DNA from: Oncomelania hupensis
Taxonomy: Eukaryota > Mollusca > Gastropoda > Littorinimorpha > Pomatiopsidae
DNA length: 64,000 nt
Reading direction: 5' to 3'
Assembly: GCA_036898135.1 (NCBI GenBank)
Contig: CM072525.1
Span: 22,305,492 to 22,369,491, forward strand
The notes below the pieces were generated by a model. That model ran no database searches, was not told the origin of the DNA, and saw only the letters and a program-made list of their open reading frames with translations. The position numbers and the translations under genes are program-made. Below, piece by piece: positions 1-11,709 of the stretch (its first letter is position 1; every line of letters starts with the position of its first letter).

Positions 1-487
1 GGGGCGCCACGAGCGGAAGAAATGAAAAGAAAGACAACGGTATTCCTAATGGATAATATAATGGATTATGACAGGAGTGTCCAATACGTCGATCGCGATC
101 GACCGGTCCATCGCGAAGGCAGTGTGACTGAGTAGATCGCGTAGCAGTGAAAAAAAATTGACATCAGCCTATTATATGATTATATATATGTTTTGCATTT
201 TGGTGGTAGGTAGATCATTTTGGCTTGGTCATTTTAAAAGTACCTCGCATGCTGAAAAAGTCATAGTGTGGGCAACCCTGGCTAACGTTGACGTTTTAGC
301 AAAAAGACAAATTGTCAAAGTTCCGTCCCTTTGCTTGCTTATTCCGACTCGCGCCAGCGCTTCAAAATGCCACGAACGCCGTCGTTGAAGCCCTCCGATT
401 CGAAAGGTGTGGCAAAGCTCAGTACATATTTTGGGAGCAAAGGAGGTATTTATTATTTTAATAATTTAATCTTAGAAGTAAATAACA
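1..487. other. Intergenic, no gene seen; 16-bp palindrome at 88-103
   Basis: No coding or RNA feature is supported here. The only structure is a perfect 16-base palindrome at 88-103 (GTCGATCGCGATCGAC), followed by a second GATCGCG at about 135. Such GATCGCGATC-rich stretches can mark ends of DNA transposons, but no partner terminus was found. Confidence 0.5.
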
Positions 488-2768
488 TATCCTATCCTAT
501 CCTATCCCATAACTCGGAGGTCGTAGGGGCACCACAGATGAACGATTAACCAACGTACTCCATCTTTCCCTGTCCTCAGCAACCCTGATAGTTTCGCTCA
601 GTGTCAAACCAGTCCAGTCTCGAATGTTGTCATCCCACCTCTTTTTCGGTCTCCCTCTTCTTCTACCTCCTTGCACTGTGCCTTGCAGGATGGTCTTTGC
701 AAGAGCTGATGATCTGGTGACGTGGCCATACCATCGGAGTTTCCGTTTTTTCACCACTGTGAGCAGGTCATCGTGTTGTCCAATGGCTTTTGTGATGGTC
801 TGTCGGACTTAGTCGTTGGTGATGTTCTGGGTATACGAAATTCCCAGAAGTCTTCTGTAGCACCTCATCACCATGCTTTGTATTCTTCGTTGGAGATCTG
901 CTGTGAGGGTCCATGTTTTGCAAGCATATAAGAAGATGGAGATGACAAGGGAGCGCAGCAGCCTTACCTTGGAATGTAGACTGATGGTCCTCTCTGTTCA
1001 AACTGGCTTCAACCTCGCCAGGGCAGCAGTTGTTTGTGCGATCCTGGAGAGGACTTCCTGTTGGGACCCATTGTCTGATACAATGGATCCTAAATATTTG
1101 AAGCTATGCACTGTGTTGAGGGATTGGCCTTGGACTTTGATGTCCGTGTTGATTCCATGGGTGTTGTTGGTCATCATTTTGGTCTTCTCTGCACTTATTT
1201 CCATTCAATAGGCTCTGGAGATGGTTTCAAGCCTCTGTACCAGCCGTTCAAGTTCTTGTTCCTCTCCAGCCAATCCATCAATGTCATCCGCAAAACGAAG
1301 GTTGGAGATTGCTCTTCCCCCTATGCTGACTGTGCCTTTGTGGTCTGCAAGGGCATCTGACATGATGCGCTCTACGAAGATGTTGAATAGTGTTGGAGAG
1401 AGTAGGCATCCCTGACGCACACAGATTGTTGTTCTGAACCAGTTTCCGATGGCGCTGTTGTGGAGGACTGCACTGGTAGCCTTGTCATACAGACTTTTGA
1501 TGACTTCAACAATTTTAGGGGTCATGTTGTACACTCTCATGGTTGCCCACAGAGCTGCATGCCAGACTCGGTCAAACGCCTTTTTGATGTCTACGAACAC
1601 ATGATATAGATGTTGTTGGTGCTGTAGGTATTTCTCATAGATTATTTTGAGGTTGAAAATCTGTTCAGTGGTACTTCGCCCTGCCCTAAATCCTGCTTGC
1701 TCTTCGGCTATGATTTTTTCAGCTTGGGGTTTCAACCTGTTGAGTATTATTTTCAGGAGGACCTTGCTGGGATGGCTGATGAGGCTGATGGTGCGGTAAT
1801 TTTCACATTCCTGAAGGTTACCTTTTTTGGAAAGAGTGATGACAAGCGACTGGGTCCATGGTGTAGGCCACTCCCCACTTTGCCACATCTTGTTACACAT
1901 AATGGTGAGTGCGTCGATCATCGCTTCTCCTTCTGCTTGAAGCAGTTCCGCGGGTATGTTGTCCACTCCCGCTGACTTCCCCTTCTTCAGCGATTGCACT
2001 GCTGCCTCAACTTCTTCTCGGAGAATTGGGAGGATTTCTTCTTCTCTGTTCTCTGGACATGCTAGAACTGATGGGTCTACTTTTGGTTTGTGGTTGTAAA
2101 GGTCAGAGCAGTACTCTGTCCATCTGTCCAAGACTTCTTGTTCTTCTGTAAGGCATAAGCCACTTGCTTTGGATCGTGGAGACCTTGGGCTGTTTAACAC
2201 TTGTCAGCGGCTTCACAGTCTGGTAGGCCTTCTTGCTGTTGTTCTTGTTCAGACTGTTCTCTATTTCCTGGCATTGAGCTTCTATCCAGTTCTCCTTTGC
2301 TGTGCGCATGCCTTTTCGGATGTCATTGTTGATTTTTCGGTAGGCATCAGCTCCCTGTCAGGTGTTCCATTTGTTTTTCATCTCTCTTCGTTTATCACAC
2401 AGGTCCAAAAGTTCAGGTGTGATCCACAGCTTCTTCTTTGACCGGTGCTTTACAAGGATCGCCGTGGCGGCATCTGTCACAGCTAAGTTGAAGGTGGTGG
2501 TCATGGTGTTGACATCTACTTCACCAGCTCCCAAAATGAGCAGTGGTGCAAATTTCCCTCCAATTGTGGCCTGAAATATTTCTGTCACCTCCGGGGATTG
2601 CTGTTTGTCTAGGTCAAACTTCAGTCTAGTGCACTTTGCTGTGTTTACTCTCTTCAAGTGAAGCCCGAAAGACATCATCACACGATTGTGGTCACTTTCG
2701 ATGTCTGCTCCTGGAAAAGTGCGTGTCCTGTCAATGTTGATGCTTGATCTGAAGCGTTTCTTGACCAT
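488..2768 (-). mobile_element. RTE-type LINE copy 1, 5'-truncated and decayed
   Basis: The minus strand matches the last ~2.28 kb of the full-length element at 37791-41131. It runs from the C-terminal part of the endonuclease domain through the whole reverse transcriptase and ends in a (GGATA)n tail at 488-508. RT blocks are readable, including FVDIKKAFD and FADD around 1205-2200. It cannot encode the protein: in-frame stops are visible near 2358, 1205, 998 and 808, and the frame shifts near 2165. The 5' break is at about 2768, where homology stops abruptly. By its divergence this is an older copy than those at 33223 and 37791. Dead 5'-truncated LINE insertion. Confidence 0.9.
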
Positions 2769-3299
2769 CATTAACATTTACCGAGTAAGTCCCTTTAATA
2801 GAATTTTGGAAACCCTCCCCCAAAAACTAACTGATCCGCCCCTGCTTAATAGGCTTACTTCAAAAAAATCTGCAAGCTGTGTGTAAACCGGCAGCAGAGG
2901 TTTTGGTGGAGAGGCAAGACAAGCCTCGGCCAACCTTTGCGCACTATCATTTTAGATAATTGAAGTGTATTGCTAATTGCTAAAACTAAAAGCAACATTT
3001 CATTTCTTGTAGTTAGTTAGTTAATCGTCGTTTAAAGGATTACTTATAAGAACCGTCTTACCCCATCATACCAGCAACAAAGGTTGAACTATGAAATATT
3101 ACCAATGTTTCGCATCAGGGTGAACTTTCAAAATAAAGTTTCAGACGCGATTAAGAAATGAAATATGTGTTCTGAGCTTAGCAAGCTACTTGTCCCCTTT
3201 TTTTTCTAAGCCACCCCCTCCTCCCTCCCTATTCAAAAAAAAAACTTTGCCAGCGTTCTTGAAGTTGATTACACACGCCATTTTTAGTGTAAGATGGAG
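2769..3299. other. Intergenic, nothing recognised
   Basis: No gene, RNA or repeat is supported. The 3170-3245 part is homopolymer-rich (T, C and A runs). Confidence 0.5.
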
Positions 3300-3870
3300 C
3301 TCGAAAGTGCATTAGTTGGGAGACCTAGTGGCATTTTAGCGAAGTTGTCCGCAAAGTTTTTCATCGGCTCCATCAGCCTGTTGGGATTGAGAGTATACTG
3401 TTACAGTGAGATCCACGCGCAGTGACAATTTGTCACTGATTATTCAGTGACTATAGTTAAAATGGATTGTTGAGACAGATGTGTTTTTTTTCTCTCATAA
3501 ATCCCATCATTTTCTTGTAGAAGAGAGTATACTGTCTCAGTGAGATCCCCCCCGCAGTAAAAATTTTTTAACTGACAATTCAGCAAGAATTATTTTTGGA
3601 GATCTCTTAGCAAAGTTGGCTACAACATTTTTCATCCGTTTTTATCAGCCTCTTGCAATAGAGTACACTGTCACAGTGAGAACCACACTTAGTGACAATT
3701 CGTCACTGATTGTTCAGCGACCACATTTAAAATGGATTCTTGAGACCTAGTGACTTTTTTATTTTTTTGGCTAAGTTGTGAACAAGGTTTTTCATTTGTT
3801 CCATCGGTCGCTTGCAATAGAGAGTATACTGTCCCCGGGAGAGTCGTCCGCATATGACAATTCTTGGTTT
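3300..3870. repeat. Diverged tandem repeat, four units of ~135-160 bp
   Basis: A motif like GAGAGTATACTGT followed by CAGTGAGA recurs at about 3389, 3523, 3660 and 3820. Between these, shared blocks include AAGTT..TTTTTCAT and a small hairpin (AGTGACAATTTGTCACT at about 3420, and a variant at about 3691). The units are clearly homologous but diverged. No coding capacity is seen. Confidence 0.7.
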
Positions 3871-3884
3871 TTCACTTGAAGTCA

Positions 3885-4245
3885 TCCCTAGATGTGGCGC
3901 AGTCGTGTATTGGTTTGGGCATACACTTGCAGTGTGTCATGTTAAGCAACCTCGGAAGAGGTTAGTACTTGGAAGGGTGGCAGTGCTTGAAAGTCAACCA
4001 CCAAACGACACATAAAGATTGAAACAAGCACAAGACTCCCCAGTCCACCAAGCTGTGAATGGGTACCTGGGTCTGTCCAGAACTGGTTGAAGGTAAATCA
4101 GCGAGGGAGAGGAACCCTCTAGAAGCTGACCTAAAGAAAAGGGAGGTTTCCAAAGGCTTCCCTCTCAAACAACAGAATGGTTACTGGGACACCTTTCCCT
4201 TTACCTTACCATCATTTGTGGGGTACTTTTATATCCTGCTCAAGA
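3885..4245 (+). mobile_element. SINE-like unit with 5S rRNA-like promoter block
   Basis: Around 3940-3985 the sequence contains TTAAGC...GGTTAGTACTTGGAAGGG. It closely resembles the internal control region of animal 5S rRNA (AAGC...GGTTAGTACTTGGATGGG). The 3' half, from about 4037 (CTGTGAATGGGTACCTGG and following), is homologous to the reverse strand of 63480-63660. That makes this an interspersed family and not a lone 5S pseudogene. The unit most likely is a 5S-derived (SINE3-type) retroposon; the 5S match and repetition are seen, the class is inferred. Confidence 0.6.
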
Positions 4246-4989
4246 TTCAAATAAACATTGTGTGACACTTCCTGGTAAAATGTTGATGTTAAAAAAATAT
4301 ACAGGGCCATCATTTCAAGTCAGAAAAACAAATTTCTCTGCCCAAACCTCATTTTTATGAATGCCATCTATTTGTTTTGTTGTTTTTTTTAAATGAAGAA
4401 AAAAAGACTTGCTTCCACTAAACAAGCTATCTTTATGCTAGCATATCAGAGATCTATGAAGCATTGGCTGTTAGTATATTCGTATGCCCTCGGAAGCCTC
4501 TGACATTATTTTGGAAGTCAGCGTTACGTTCGGGCCAATTTTTTTTTTCACATAAATTTTATTCAACAAACAAACCAGATATTAATACAAGGCAAAACAT
4601 CATGGCGCACAAAAGCACAAGGCTTAAATAAGTGCTACCCAAATAATAATAATGTGTCAAAATATCACTGGCGGACGACAGGAAACAACAACAGACCACG
4701 GGACAATTGCTTCTACAACCTTGGTATCCTGACAGGTTTGTTGACCTTTATTATGGTTCTGGAAGCCAAATGATGTGGCTACTACGTAGAACATTTCACG
4801 GGCTGAGTTGTTGTATGTTACACTTTCCGTGCTAGCTGTGTCCTGACTTTCTAAAGTGTGTGGCGACTTTTCTTGTAGCTTAAAAGTGTACAATCTTTTT
4901 GATAATTGAATAAAGGAGACGTGAGACACGCTTTAATCTATCTTACAAGTTTTCCTTCAAGTACGTATATGATCTGGATCTGGAGTCCC

Positions 4990-4991
<2 letters not shown>
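4246..4991. other. Intergenic; no supported gene
   Basis: A 90-codon minus-strand frame at 4657-4929 lies next to an AATAAA-like signal on the same strand (about 4560), so an old processed transcript is conceivable. The protein has no recognisable domain and I do not call it. Confidence 0.4.
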
Positions 4992-5072
<81 letters not shown>

Positions 5073-5440
5073 CTGAGCCTACTTGCGATTGTTGGGAAGA
5101 TGGGGGAGAGGGGAGAGGAGAAGGAAGTGATGGGGAGAAGGGAAGGGAGAAGTTTGGAGCGATTGGGGAAAGGAGGAAGGGGAGTAGAAGGTGGGGGTGT
5201 GGAGAGAAAGAGAAAGAGTTAAAGAATGTTGCGTGTGTGGCCTGTTTCTATAGAAAGCTGAGCCTGCTTGTGGTTGTGAAGTGGGGGTGCCAGAGGAAGG
5301 CAGCAGTGGAGCAAGGGGATCGTGGTTAGGGAGGGGGAGAGAGTGAGTTAAAGAATGTTGCATGCCCGGCACGCTTGTTTTGGTATTTCCAGACATATCT
5401 GGAAACACTTTGAAATAAAGGGAATCAGAACGAGCCAAAT
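4992..5440. repeat. (GA)n microsatellite and GA-rich flank
   Basis: An almost pure GA run lies at about 4993-5070. It is followed by purine-rich sequence to about 5345, with two related blocks (TGCTGAGCCTACTTG at about 5071 and GCTGAGCCTGCTTG at about 5260, each followed by a G-rich stretch). Confidence 0.9.
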
Positions 5441-6080
5441 GTCGGTCTGTCTGCCCGGCCGTTGGTCCTTTGGAAGCCTTATCTCAAGAACCACTGAAAG
5501 CATTGTATGCCAACCGTCATAGTAACATTACCTAGGTTATTGCCATGCCTCTCGTGCCATCATATGTGCTCTACCGCAAAGGTCAAGGTTACTGGAGTCA
5601 TTTTTGTTTTGCTAAACACGTTTTGCTGAATATCTAAAAAATAAAACGGCTAAATGGATGTCGTGGAGTTTGGTATACATGTACTTCTGATCATGGGCCT
5701 TCAGTAGCAATCCGATTGTCGGTCAAAATGACAGTCGGTTAGTTCGTCGCTGGGAATTTCACTATTTTGCTTACAACGCTTTTTTGGTATTATCTCAAGA
5801 AACTTAGCCGAAATTAATCCGTTTTATCTTGCGGATACTTTAACTGTTACTAAGCATATTACATCATTCGTATTTGTACTTTCTCAAAGGTCAAGGTAAT
5901 TAAACTTCACCATTTTCCCTAAACGAGTTGCGCTGTATCTAAAAATAGGTACAACCAGTTTGGGTAATTTTTGGTTTGCAGGCAGTTGATATCGTGGGCT
6001 TTCTTTCCTTGTTTTTGATTCTGCTTTGTCAGGATAAAGCCCATTCACAACACAGCCAAGAAAATTAACACTTTTGAAAA
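5441..6080. repeat. Diverged ~300-bp direct duplication
   Basis: Phrases recur in the same order in two halves: TTATCTCAAGAA at about 5480 and 5792, CAAAGGTCAAGGT at about 5578 and 5886, and a CTAAA.ACG.GTT.CGCTG-type block at about 5612 and 5920. This is an old tandem duplication of a non-coding unit. Confidence 0.55.
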
Positions 6081-6084
6081 TGCT

Positions 6085-6088
<4 letters not shown>

Positions 6089-6145
<57 letters not shown>
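6089..6145. repeat. (TG)n microsatellite
   Basis: Uninterrupted TG dinucleotide run. Confidence 0.95.
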
Positions 6146-6146
<1 letters not shown>

Positions 6147-6216
6147 GGTGCGTAGACATAAGCCTTGAAATGGGTGACTGACCTTGCTTTTTATGCAGAA
6201 AATGGGTGTGTGTATT

Positions 6217-6570
6217 AGCCACCCACTTTTTTTTCCAGCCACCCACTTTTTTCTAAGTACACAGGAGTGCTTTTTTTAGTGCATGGGAGTGCAGTTGTAG
6301 TGCAGTAGAGTGTTTTTAAGTACAAGGGAGTGCTCTATCCGGAATGGAGAAAATCCAGTCAATTTTCGGGAAAATTTTGAAGAAAGTTCGACCTATTTCG
6401 TCACCTATAGAAGACGAACTAGGTCAACTTTCTTTTGAGACGGAAACAGCCCATTTTGCATTAGATTCTTACATTTTTAGAAGAAGTTTGCGTTCTTTCC
6501 GTCAAAAAAACCACTTTCCGATGCCTACATTCTTAGTAAAACCCAGTCTTGGTGTTCTACATACTTGTGT
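6217..6570 (+). repeat. Interspersed repeat family C, copy 1 (hairpin-forming)
   Basis: The segment is homologous over ~300 bp to 46140-46450: GTGCATGGGAGTGCAG, then GTCAATTTTCGG, then AGAAAGTTCGA and ATTAGATTCTTACATTTT. It contains two imperfect inverted repeats. One is GACCTATTTCGTC with GACGAACTAGGTC (about 6389-6424). The other is GACGGAAA with TTTCCGTC (about 6439-6503). No protein domain is seen in the overlapping 106-codon frame. Confidence 0.75.
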
Positions 6571-6914
6571 GTGTAGGTGTGTGTTTGCATGTGTGTGCTA
6601 TATGTGTGAATGTCTAGAAATACACTTGAATGGATTGTTTGTTTTGTTTTCTTCAAGCGCGTAAAAAAATGAAAAGAACTGGTTTATAATTAAATAAATG
6701 ACCTACCCGGCACTTGCTTTAGTTTTTTGTATCTTTCAAGTTTTGGTTCATAGCACACAGCCTAGTGTGGGTGCTTTTCTAGGTATAGTGGAATGGAAAG
6801 AGAGGGGGGGAGCACATTGTGTAGCTGAGACTCGCCACTGGCAGAGAGAATGATGAACGTACCCTTCGGCGATTCTCAGTTACGCAGTGTGAGGAGAGAG
6901 AGGGAGAATTGCGT

Positions 6915-7128
6915 CGGTCAGTGTATCGATCATTAAGTGTAAAGCTCAGTCCAACCCTCTTCAAGTCAAGTCAATTCAATGTTCACATCGTCCAGCCTGA
7001 ATTAGAACTACGGTCAGTGCGTCGATCATTAAAAGTGTAAGCCTCAATCCAGTCCTCTTCAAGTCAAGTCGTCGAGTCACGTCAAGTCAAATCAATGCTC
7101 ACATCTTCCAGCCTGAATTAAAACTGAA
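6915..7128. repeat. Tandem duplication, two ~105-bp units
   Basis: Units start at about 6915 and 7014. They share GGTCAGTG..TCGATCATTAA, CCTCTTCAAGTCAAGTC, and CAGCCTGAATTA at the end. Non-coding. Confidence 0.75.
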
Positions 7129-7779
7129 TGTGCCCATCAGGCACGTTTCTGCACTGCAAGATGGCGACCTACTGTCCTAGAAAGTTCTATAATTATAAAC
7201 CTTAACCCGCCTCCCCGAGTGTTTGCGTTGAATCCTGATTTATCCCGAGGAGCTTTCCCCTCAAAATGTAGATTTAGAAACTGTTAGCAGATGGTAGGAT
7301 GAGGGAAGTCTGTCATTATCTTTAAGCACACCCCCCTCCCCTTGCAAACTTTAGTACTAACTCATTCCTACCCGTACTGTTCTCCGTTGCTCCGTTGAAC
7401 CAAAGTTCCATAAATCTGTATGAATGTATCTATGAGGTCTGCAGGCCCATATTTCTCCGTCTTTTTCATCCCAGAGGACCGAATGTTATCTCCCTAATTA
7501 AAGGTTTCGACTTAGACTTCAGTACATTTCCTTGACAACTACGTAATATTAATTTTCTACACAGTAGTGTGTGCTTCAGAGCACAACAAGTTTTAAAGTG
7601 CATATATAATTGCTTTCTTCACTCGCACCTGTCTTTGGTACACAAACGTCAGAGAGATGGTTGTCCATGTCTGTTATTCTTGTCAAGATACAACTTGATT
7701 TATTGTCGCCATTTTTACACAATGAAATTTGACATGTGGGCAACATAACATGAAAATGAAACATGACAAGGACAATATC
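7129..7779. other. Intergenic, nothing recognised
   Basis: No gene, RNA or repeat structure could be supported. Confidence 0.5.
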
Positions 7780-8503
7780 ATCCTATCCTATCCTATCCCG
7801 TATATCCCGAAGGTCGTAGGGGCACCACAGATGATCGTTTAACCTGCATACTTCATCTTTCTCTGTTCTCAGCAACCCTCATGGCTTCGTTCAGTGTCAA
7901 ACCAGTGCATTCTCGAATGTTGTCCTCCCACCTCTTCTTCTGTCTCCCTCTTCTTCTGTCTCCTTGCACCGTGCATTGCAGGATGGTTTGTGCAAGGTCT
8001 GATTCTCTGATGACGTGGCCATACCATTGGAGTTTCCGTTTCTTCACCACAGTGAGCATGTCATTATGTTGTCCAATGGCTAGTGTGATGGTCTGTCGGA
8101 CTTCGTTGCTGGTGATGTGCTGGGTATAGGAAATGATCTGCTGTGATGGTGCATGTTTCGCAAGAGTATAGGAAGATGGAGATGACAAGGGAGCGCAGCA
8201 GCCTTACCTTGGAATGTAGAACGATGGTCCTGTCTTTCCAAATGGGTTTCAACCTTGTCAGTGCAGCAGTTGTTTGTACGATCCTAGAGAGGACTTCCTG
8301 TCAGGACCCATTGTCTGATACAATGGCTCCTAAATATTTTGAAGCTGTGCACTGTGTTGAGGGATTGGCCTTGGACTTTGATGTCCATGTTGATGTAATT
8401 GGTGTTGTTGGTCATCATTTTGGTCTTCTCAGCACTTATTTCCATTCCATAGGCTCTGGAGATGATGCCAAGCCTCTGTACAAGCTGTTCAAGTTTTTGT
8501 TGC
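7780..8503 (-). mobile_element. RTE-type LINE copy 2, 5'-truncated
   Basis: This is the 3'-terminal ~0.75 kb of the RTE element on the minus strand, with a (GGATA)n tail at 7780-7800. It covers the region after the FADD box to the RGRQKKRW...EDNI C-terminus. About 60 bp are deleted near 8130 relative to other copies, and the 5' end breaks at about 8503. Not coding. Confidence 0.9.
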
Positions 8504-9004
8504 TAGTCAATCAATAAAATATAAAATATTAAATTCATCCACATGAATATCCTTAGACACTACAGCCATAAAACTATTAAGATATACAATTATTGCAACA
8601 ATCAAATGAATTATTTACAGTGATATAAGTAGCATGCGACCAAATTATCGCATGACTAATTATGGGATAGGATAGTATAGGATAGGAGTAAAGCAATTGC
8701 CGGTTCAATAAAACAGTGTAGAAACGGTATAAAATCTGATCACAGTTCACAACGTAATAGACAGTTAATTATTAAATTAATAACGATGAAAGAATAAGAA
8801 ATCTTTATATACTCACACACAAAACTCCACACAAAAAAACCAACACCAACAACATAAATATATATTTTTTAAGTTTTCACACTACCTCTTGACAATCGCG
8901 CAGCATTTACTCCCCAAACCCATCCAACTACTCTCTGTCTCTCTCTGTTTCTCTCACTTTGCATTTCGCCCGCTTTAAGTTAAACACATGCGCGCGCGTG
9001 TGTA

Positions 9005-9007
<3 letters not shown>
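8504..9007. other. Intergenic with an orphan (GGATA)n tract
   Basis: A short GGGATAGGATAGTATAGGAT tract at about 8664-8688 matches the tail repeat of the RTE family but has no LINE sequence attached. It may be a remnant tail or an independent microsatellite. The rest is unrecognised. Confidence 0.5.

Positions 9008-9077
<70 letters not shown>
9008..9077. repeat. (GA)n microsatellite
   Basis: Pure GA run of about 70 bases, followed by (GAAT)n. Confidence 0.95.
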
Positions 9078-9082
<5 letters not shown>

Positions 9083-9244
9083 TGAATGAATTTCGCTATA
9101 ATGTACGTTTGTATGCATTTAGTTTGTAAAGCCTTTTTTAATACATGTTATTTTATTTTTTTAATGCAGTAAATAATGTCGTATATCAGTGCCAAGACGT
9201 GGGATAAACTGTTTCCCATCACTGCGTACCCGTTCTCCAATGCT

Positions 9245-9395
9245 GGTGCTCAGTCGTTTGGGCGTCACACGATGCGCCCAAAGACTGCAAGTGGGAGACT
9301 CGGGCGGCTTGAGTTAGATCCTGTTTCGGCCAGCGCCTTGAGCTGCTCTAGACCTGGAAACGCGCTATATGAAAAATATTACATAAATAAATAAA
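9245..9395 (+). repeat. Interspersed repeat family B (3' part)
   Basis: Family B is recognised by CTCAGTCGT.TGGGCGTCA, then ATGCGCCCAAA, TGCAAGTGGGAG, a TATCGGCCAGCGCCTTGAGC-like block, and an end like GGAAA.CGC.ATAT, often followed by an A/T-rich tail. This copy ends in (AAAT)n-like sequence at about 9385-9401. Confidence 0.75.
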
Positions 9396-9401
9396 TAAAT
9401 A

Positions 9402-9887
9402 ATAGTTGGATTGGATTATTTTCCAGACAGTAGATGTTTACGATTCGGATTTTATTTTCTCTCCCATGACTCATCAGATCACAGAATGAAGAAAACTTCT
9501 TCGATTTCTTGTTGGTGGAGTTTTTGCTGGTGATCTTGGTGACGATATTACGAATTTATGTATTGCAGTAGCTGTTGCTGACAGTTGTTATTCTTTGTGA
9601 TTGTTTTCGTGGTAGAGTTGTTGTTTTTGTTGCCTGTGGTTTTGGTGGTGGTGATGGTGATGATGATAAATCTTTTCCTAATCCAGAATAATTCTTCTTT
9701 TTTGTTACTGTTTTGTTGGTAGAGTCGTTGTTTTTGTTTTGTTGTTGTTATTGTTGTTGCTTTTCTTGATGATGGTAGTGCCTGTGATGGCAGTAGTAGA
9801 TCTTTTTCTAATCTAGGATAACCAGTTTTCTTGCTATTGTTTTGGCGGTAGAGTCGTTGTTTGTTGTTGTTAATGATGATGATGAGA
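9402..9887. repeat. Low-complexity GTT/GAT-rich sequence
   Basis: Diverged GTT, TGG and GAT triplets dominate 9520-9880. Minus-strand Asn/Thr/Lys-rich frames here are by-products of the composition. Confidence 0.7.
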
Positions 9888-10165
9888 GTATAAAACAAGG
9901 TCTGGTCTATCCAGGCACGCAGTCCACCGCACGGGCTTTAAAGATCCTGACGCTCATGTCCAAGATGGATGAGTGTAGGCTGAACAAACACACCCAGCAA
10001 ACACTAGGTCCCTCCTCCACATGCACGGTCGTTCGAGAGTGTGCTCAGTCGTCTGGGCGTCAGACCATGCGCCCAAAAGCTGCAAGTTAGCGCTTCGCAA
10101 GGCTTGAGTAAGATTCTGTATCGGCCAGCTCCCTTGAGTTGCTCTCGAGCAATACAAGAATAATA
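9888..10165 (+). repeat. Interspersed repeat family B, longest forward copy
   Basis: This copy includes the 5' block (AACAAGGTCTGGTCTATCC, then CTTTAAAGATCCTGACGCTC) and the 3' block (CTGTATCGGCCAGC, GAGTTGCTC) seen elsewhere. It ends in an A-rich tail at about 10178-10210. Non-coding; class unknown. Confidence 0.8.
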
Positions 10166-10780
10166 AAATATATCATAAATAAAAAAAAAAAATAAAATAC
10201 ATTAATAATAAAATAAAATAAACGATACTGTTATTGTTGTTGCAGCTGCTGTTGTGTTTCTTGATGGTTTGTTGGTGATGAGTCAGGCGATGAGATCTCT
10301 TCAAAGTTCCTTTCTCCTCCTGTCTCTTTTGAAGTTTAAATCTCTTTGCACCTTTTGACTGAAAGCGTGGAAATCTCCAAGCAATTTTATGGCCGTCTGT
10401 GAAGAAAAATCGAAGAAATATATTATTTCCAGATTGCTCTTTATTGCGTAGTAACGAGCCTGTCCACGCCTCTGCACGTAATGGCGTCAGCACACGTAAC
10501 CACAATCGGGTTTTCAAATCCTTTTAATGGACGTGAAATGGGATGATGATCACCAATGAAAGATATCTTTAATGTTGTGGAGAAATATTGAAGGGAAGTA
10601 TAGACTGTAGCGTTAATCTATTTGAGGATAACTAACACGCGTTAAAAGTTGAAGATGATATTCACCTGCGATCCTCACAAAAGTGATGATGCATGTACTT
10701 CGGACCTAACTAGTCTTTCTACGTCTCAAGGTCCTGACGCACAGGCAAGCTCTGATCCTTTCTCCTTCGAATAAGAGAAT
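10166..10780. other. Intergenic, nothing recognised
   Basis: A/T-rich after the family B tail. No supported gene. Confidence 0.5.
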
Positions 10781-10782
10781 AA

Positions 10783-10901
10783 ACCGAGGTCTGGTCTAGT
10801 AGTCACGCACGCATTCTATTACACGGTCTTTAATAAAGATCCTGACGCTCATGTACTAGGCCGATGAGTGGCAGCTACATTAATTAATTAATCCAGCCAG
10901 C
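10783..10901 (+). repeat. Family B, 5' part, interrupted
   Basis: The 5' block of family B (AACCGAGGTCTGGTCTAG, AAGATCCTGACGCTCATG) stops at the left arm of the inverted-repeat element at 10902. The 3' part resumes at about 12665. Confidence 0.65.
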
Positions 10902-11487
10902 AAACTTGTTTTTTCCAACCTAGCTCCAGTCATTCGCCCAAAGAAAATCACCGAAGTCGAACGAAGCTGCTCTCCGATGTGTTACGAAATGATGCTTGCG
11001 TGACTACGACTAATTGACATTAAAAATGATCGCTGTTGCTTCTAATTCTGTTCGATTTACACAGATTATCATTTCGCAACGGTGTACTTTGTTATTATCG
11101 ACCATATTTAATAGTTGCGTTCCTTGATTTGCATTTTGTTAGTTCTCAGCAGTAGGCTAATAATAGCATTCCCCATTTCCTGCCTAGAACCAAGTAGACA
11201 TTGTTATACAGTATACATAGGCTTCATCTACATTATATATTATAAGTCAGTCTTCGCGCAGCGAAGAAGCTCACTAGCTGAATATAATTATTATACCTGT
11301 ATTGTTTGTTTTATACGTAAATAAATTTATAAACTATATCTATTCTAATTAATAATATTTTGGCCTATACTTTATAATATTTGAATCTTTAAATTTCCGG
11401 AGAAAGACGAGTAGGCTAAGCGATTTTTTTTTTCATAACTCGAGATCAGAGTTACATTAATAGTTTGTTAGTTATTCGATGCTTACA

Positions 11488-11545
11488 GGGTCCAGCGGAC
11501 TGCAAAGAGCCAAATCAGGACCACAAAATCAAGACCACAACTTTG
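11488..11545 (-). mobile_element. Family A retroposon, short 3' fragment
   Basis: The minus strand matches the 3' end of family A (TTGTGGTCTTGATTTTGTGG, CCTGATTTGGCTC, CCGCTGGACCCTGTAAGC). It is truncated at the (AGT)n tract. Confidence 0.8.
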
Positions 11546-11546
11546 C

Positions 11547-11623
<77 letters not shown>

Positions 11624-11671
11624 TAGTTATTTAGTTAAATCTTTAATTTATTTATTTGTTTTGTTTGTTTG

Positions 11672-11703
<32 letters not shown>

Positions 11704-11709
11704 TGTTTG

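Noticed and set aside
3940..3985. 5S rRNA gene
   Set aside because: Only the internal promoter block matches; the full 120-base 5S structure is absent.
4657..4929. 90-codon minus-strand frame near an AATAAA-like signal
   Set aside because: No recognisable domain, no splice or start evidence; could be chance.
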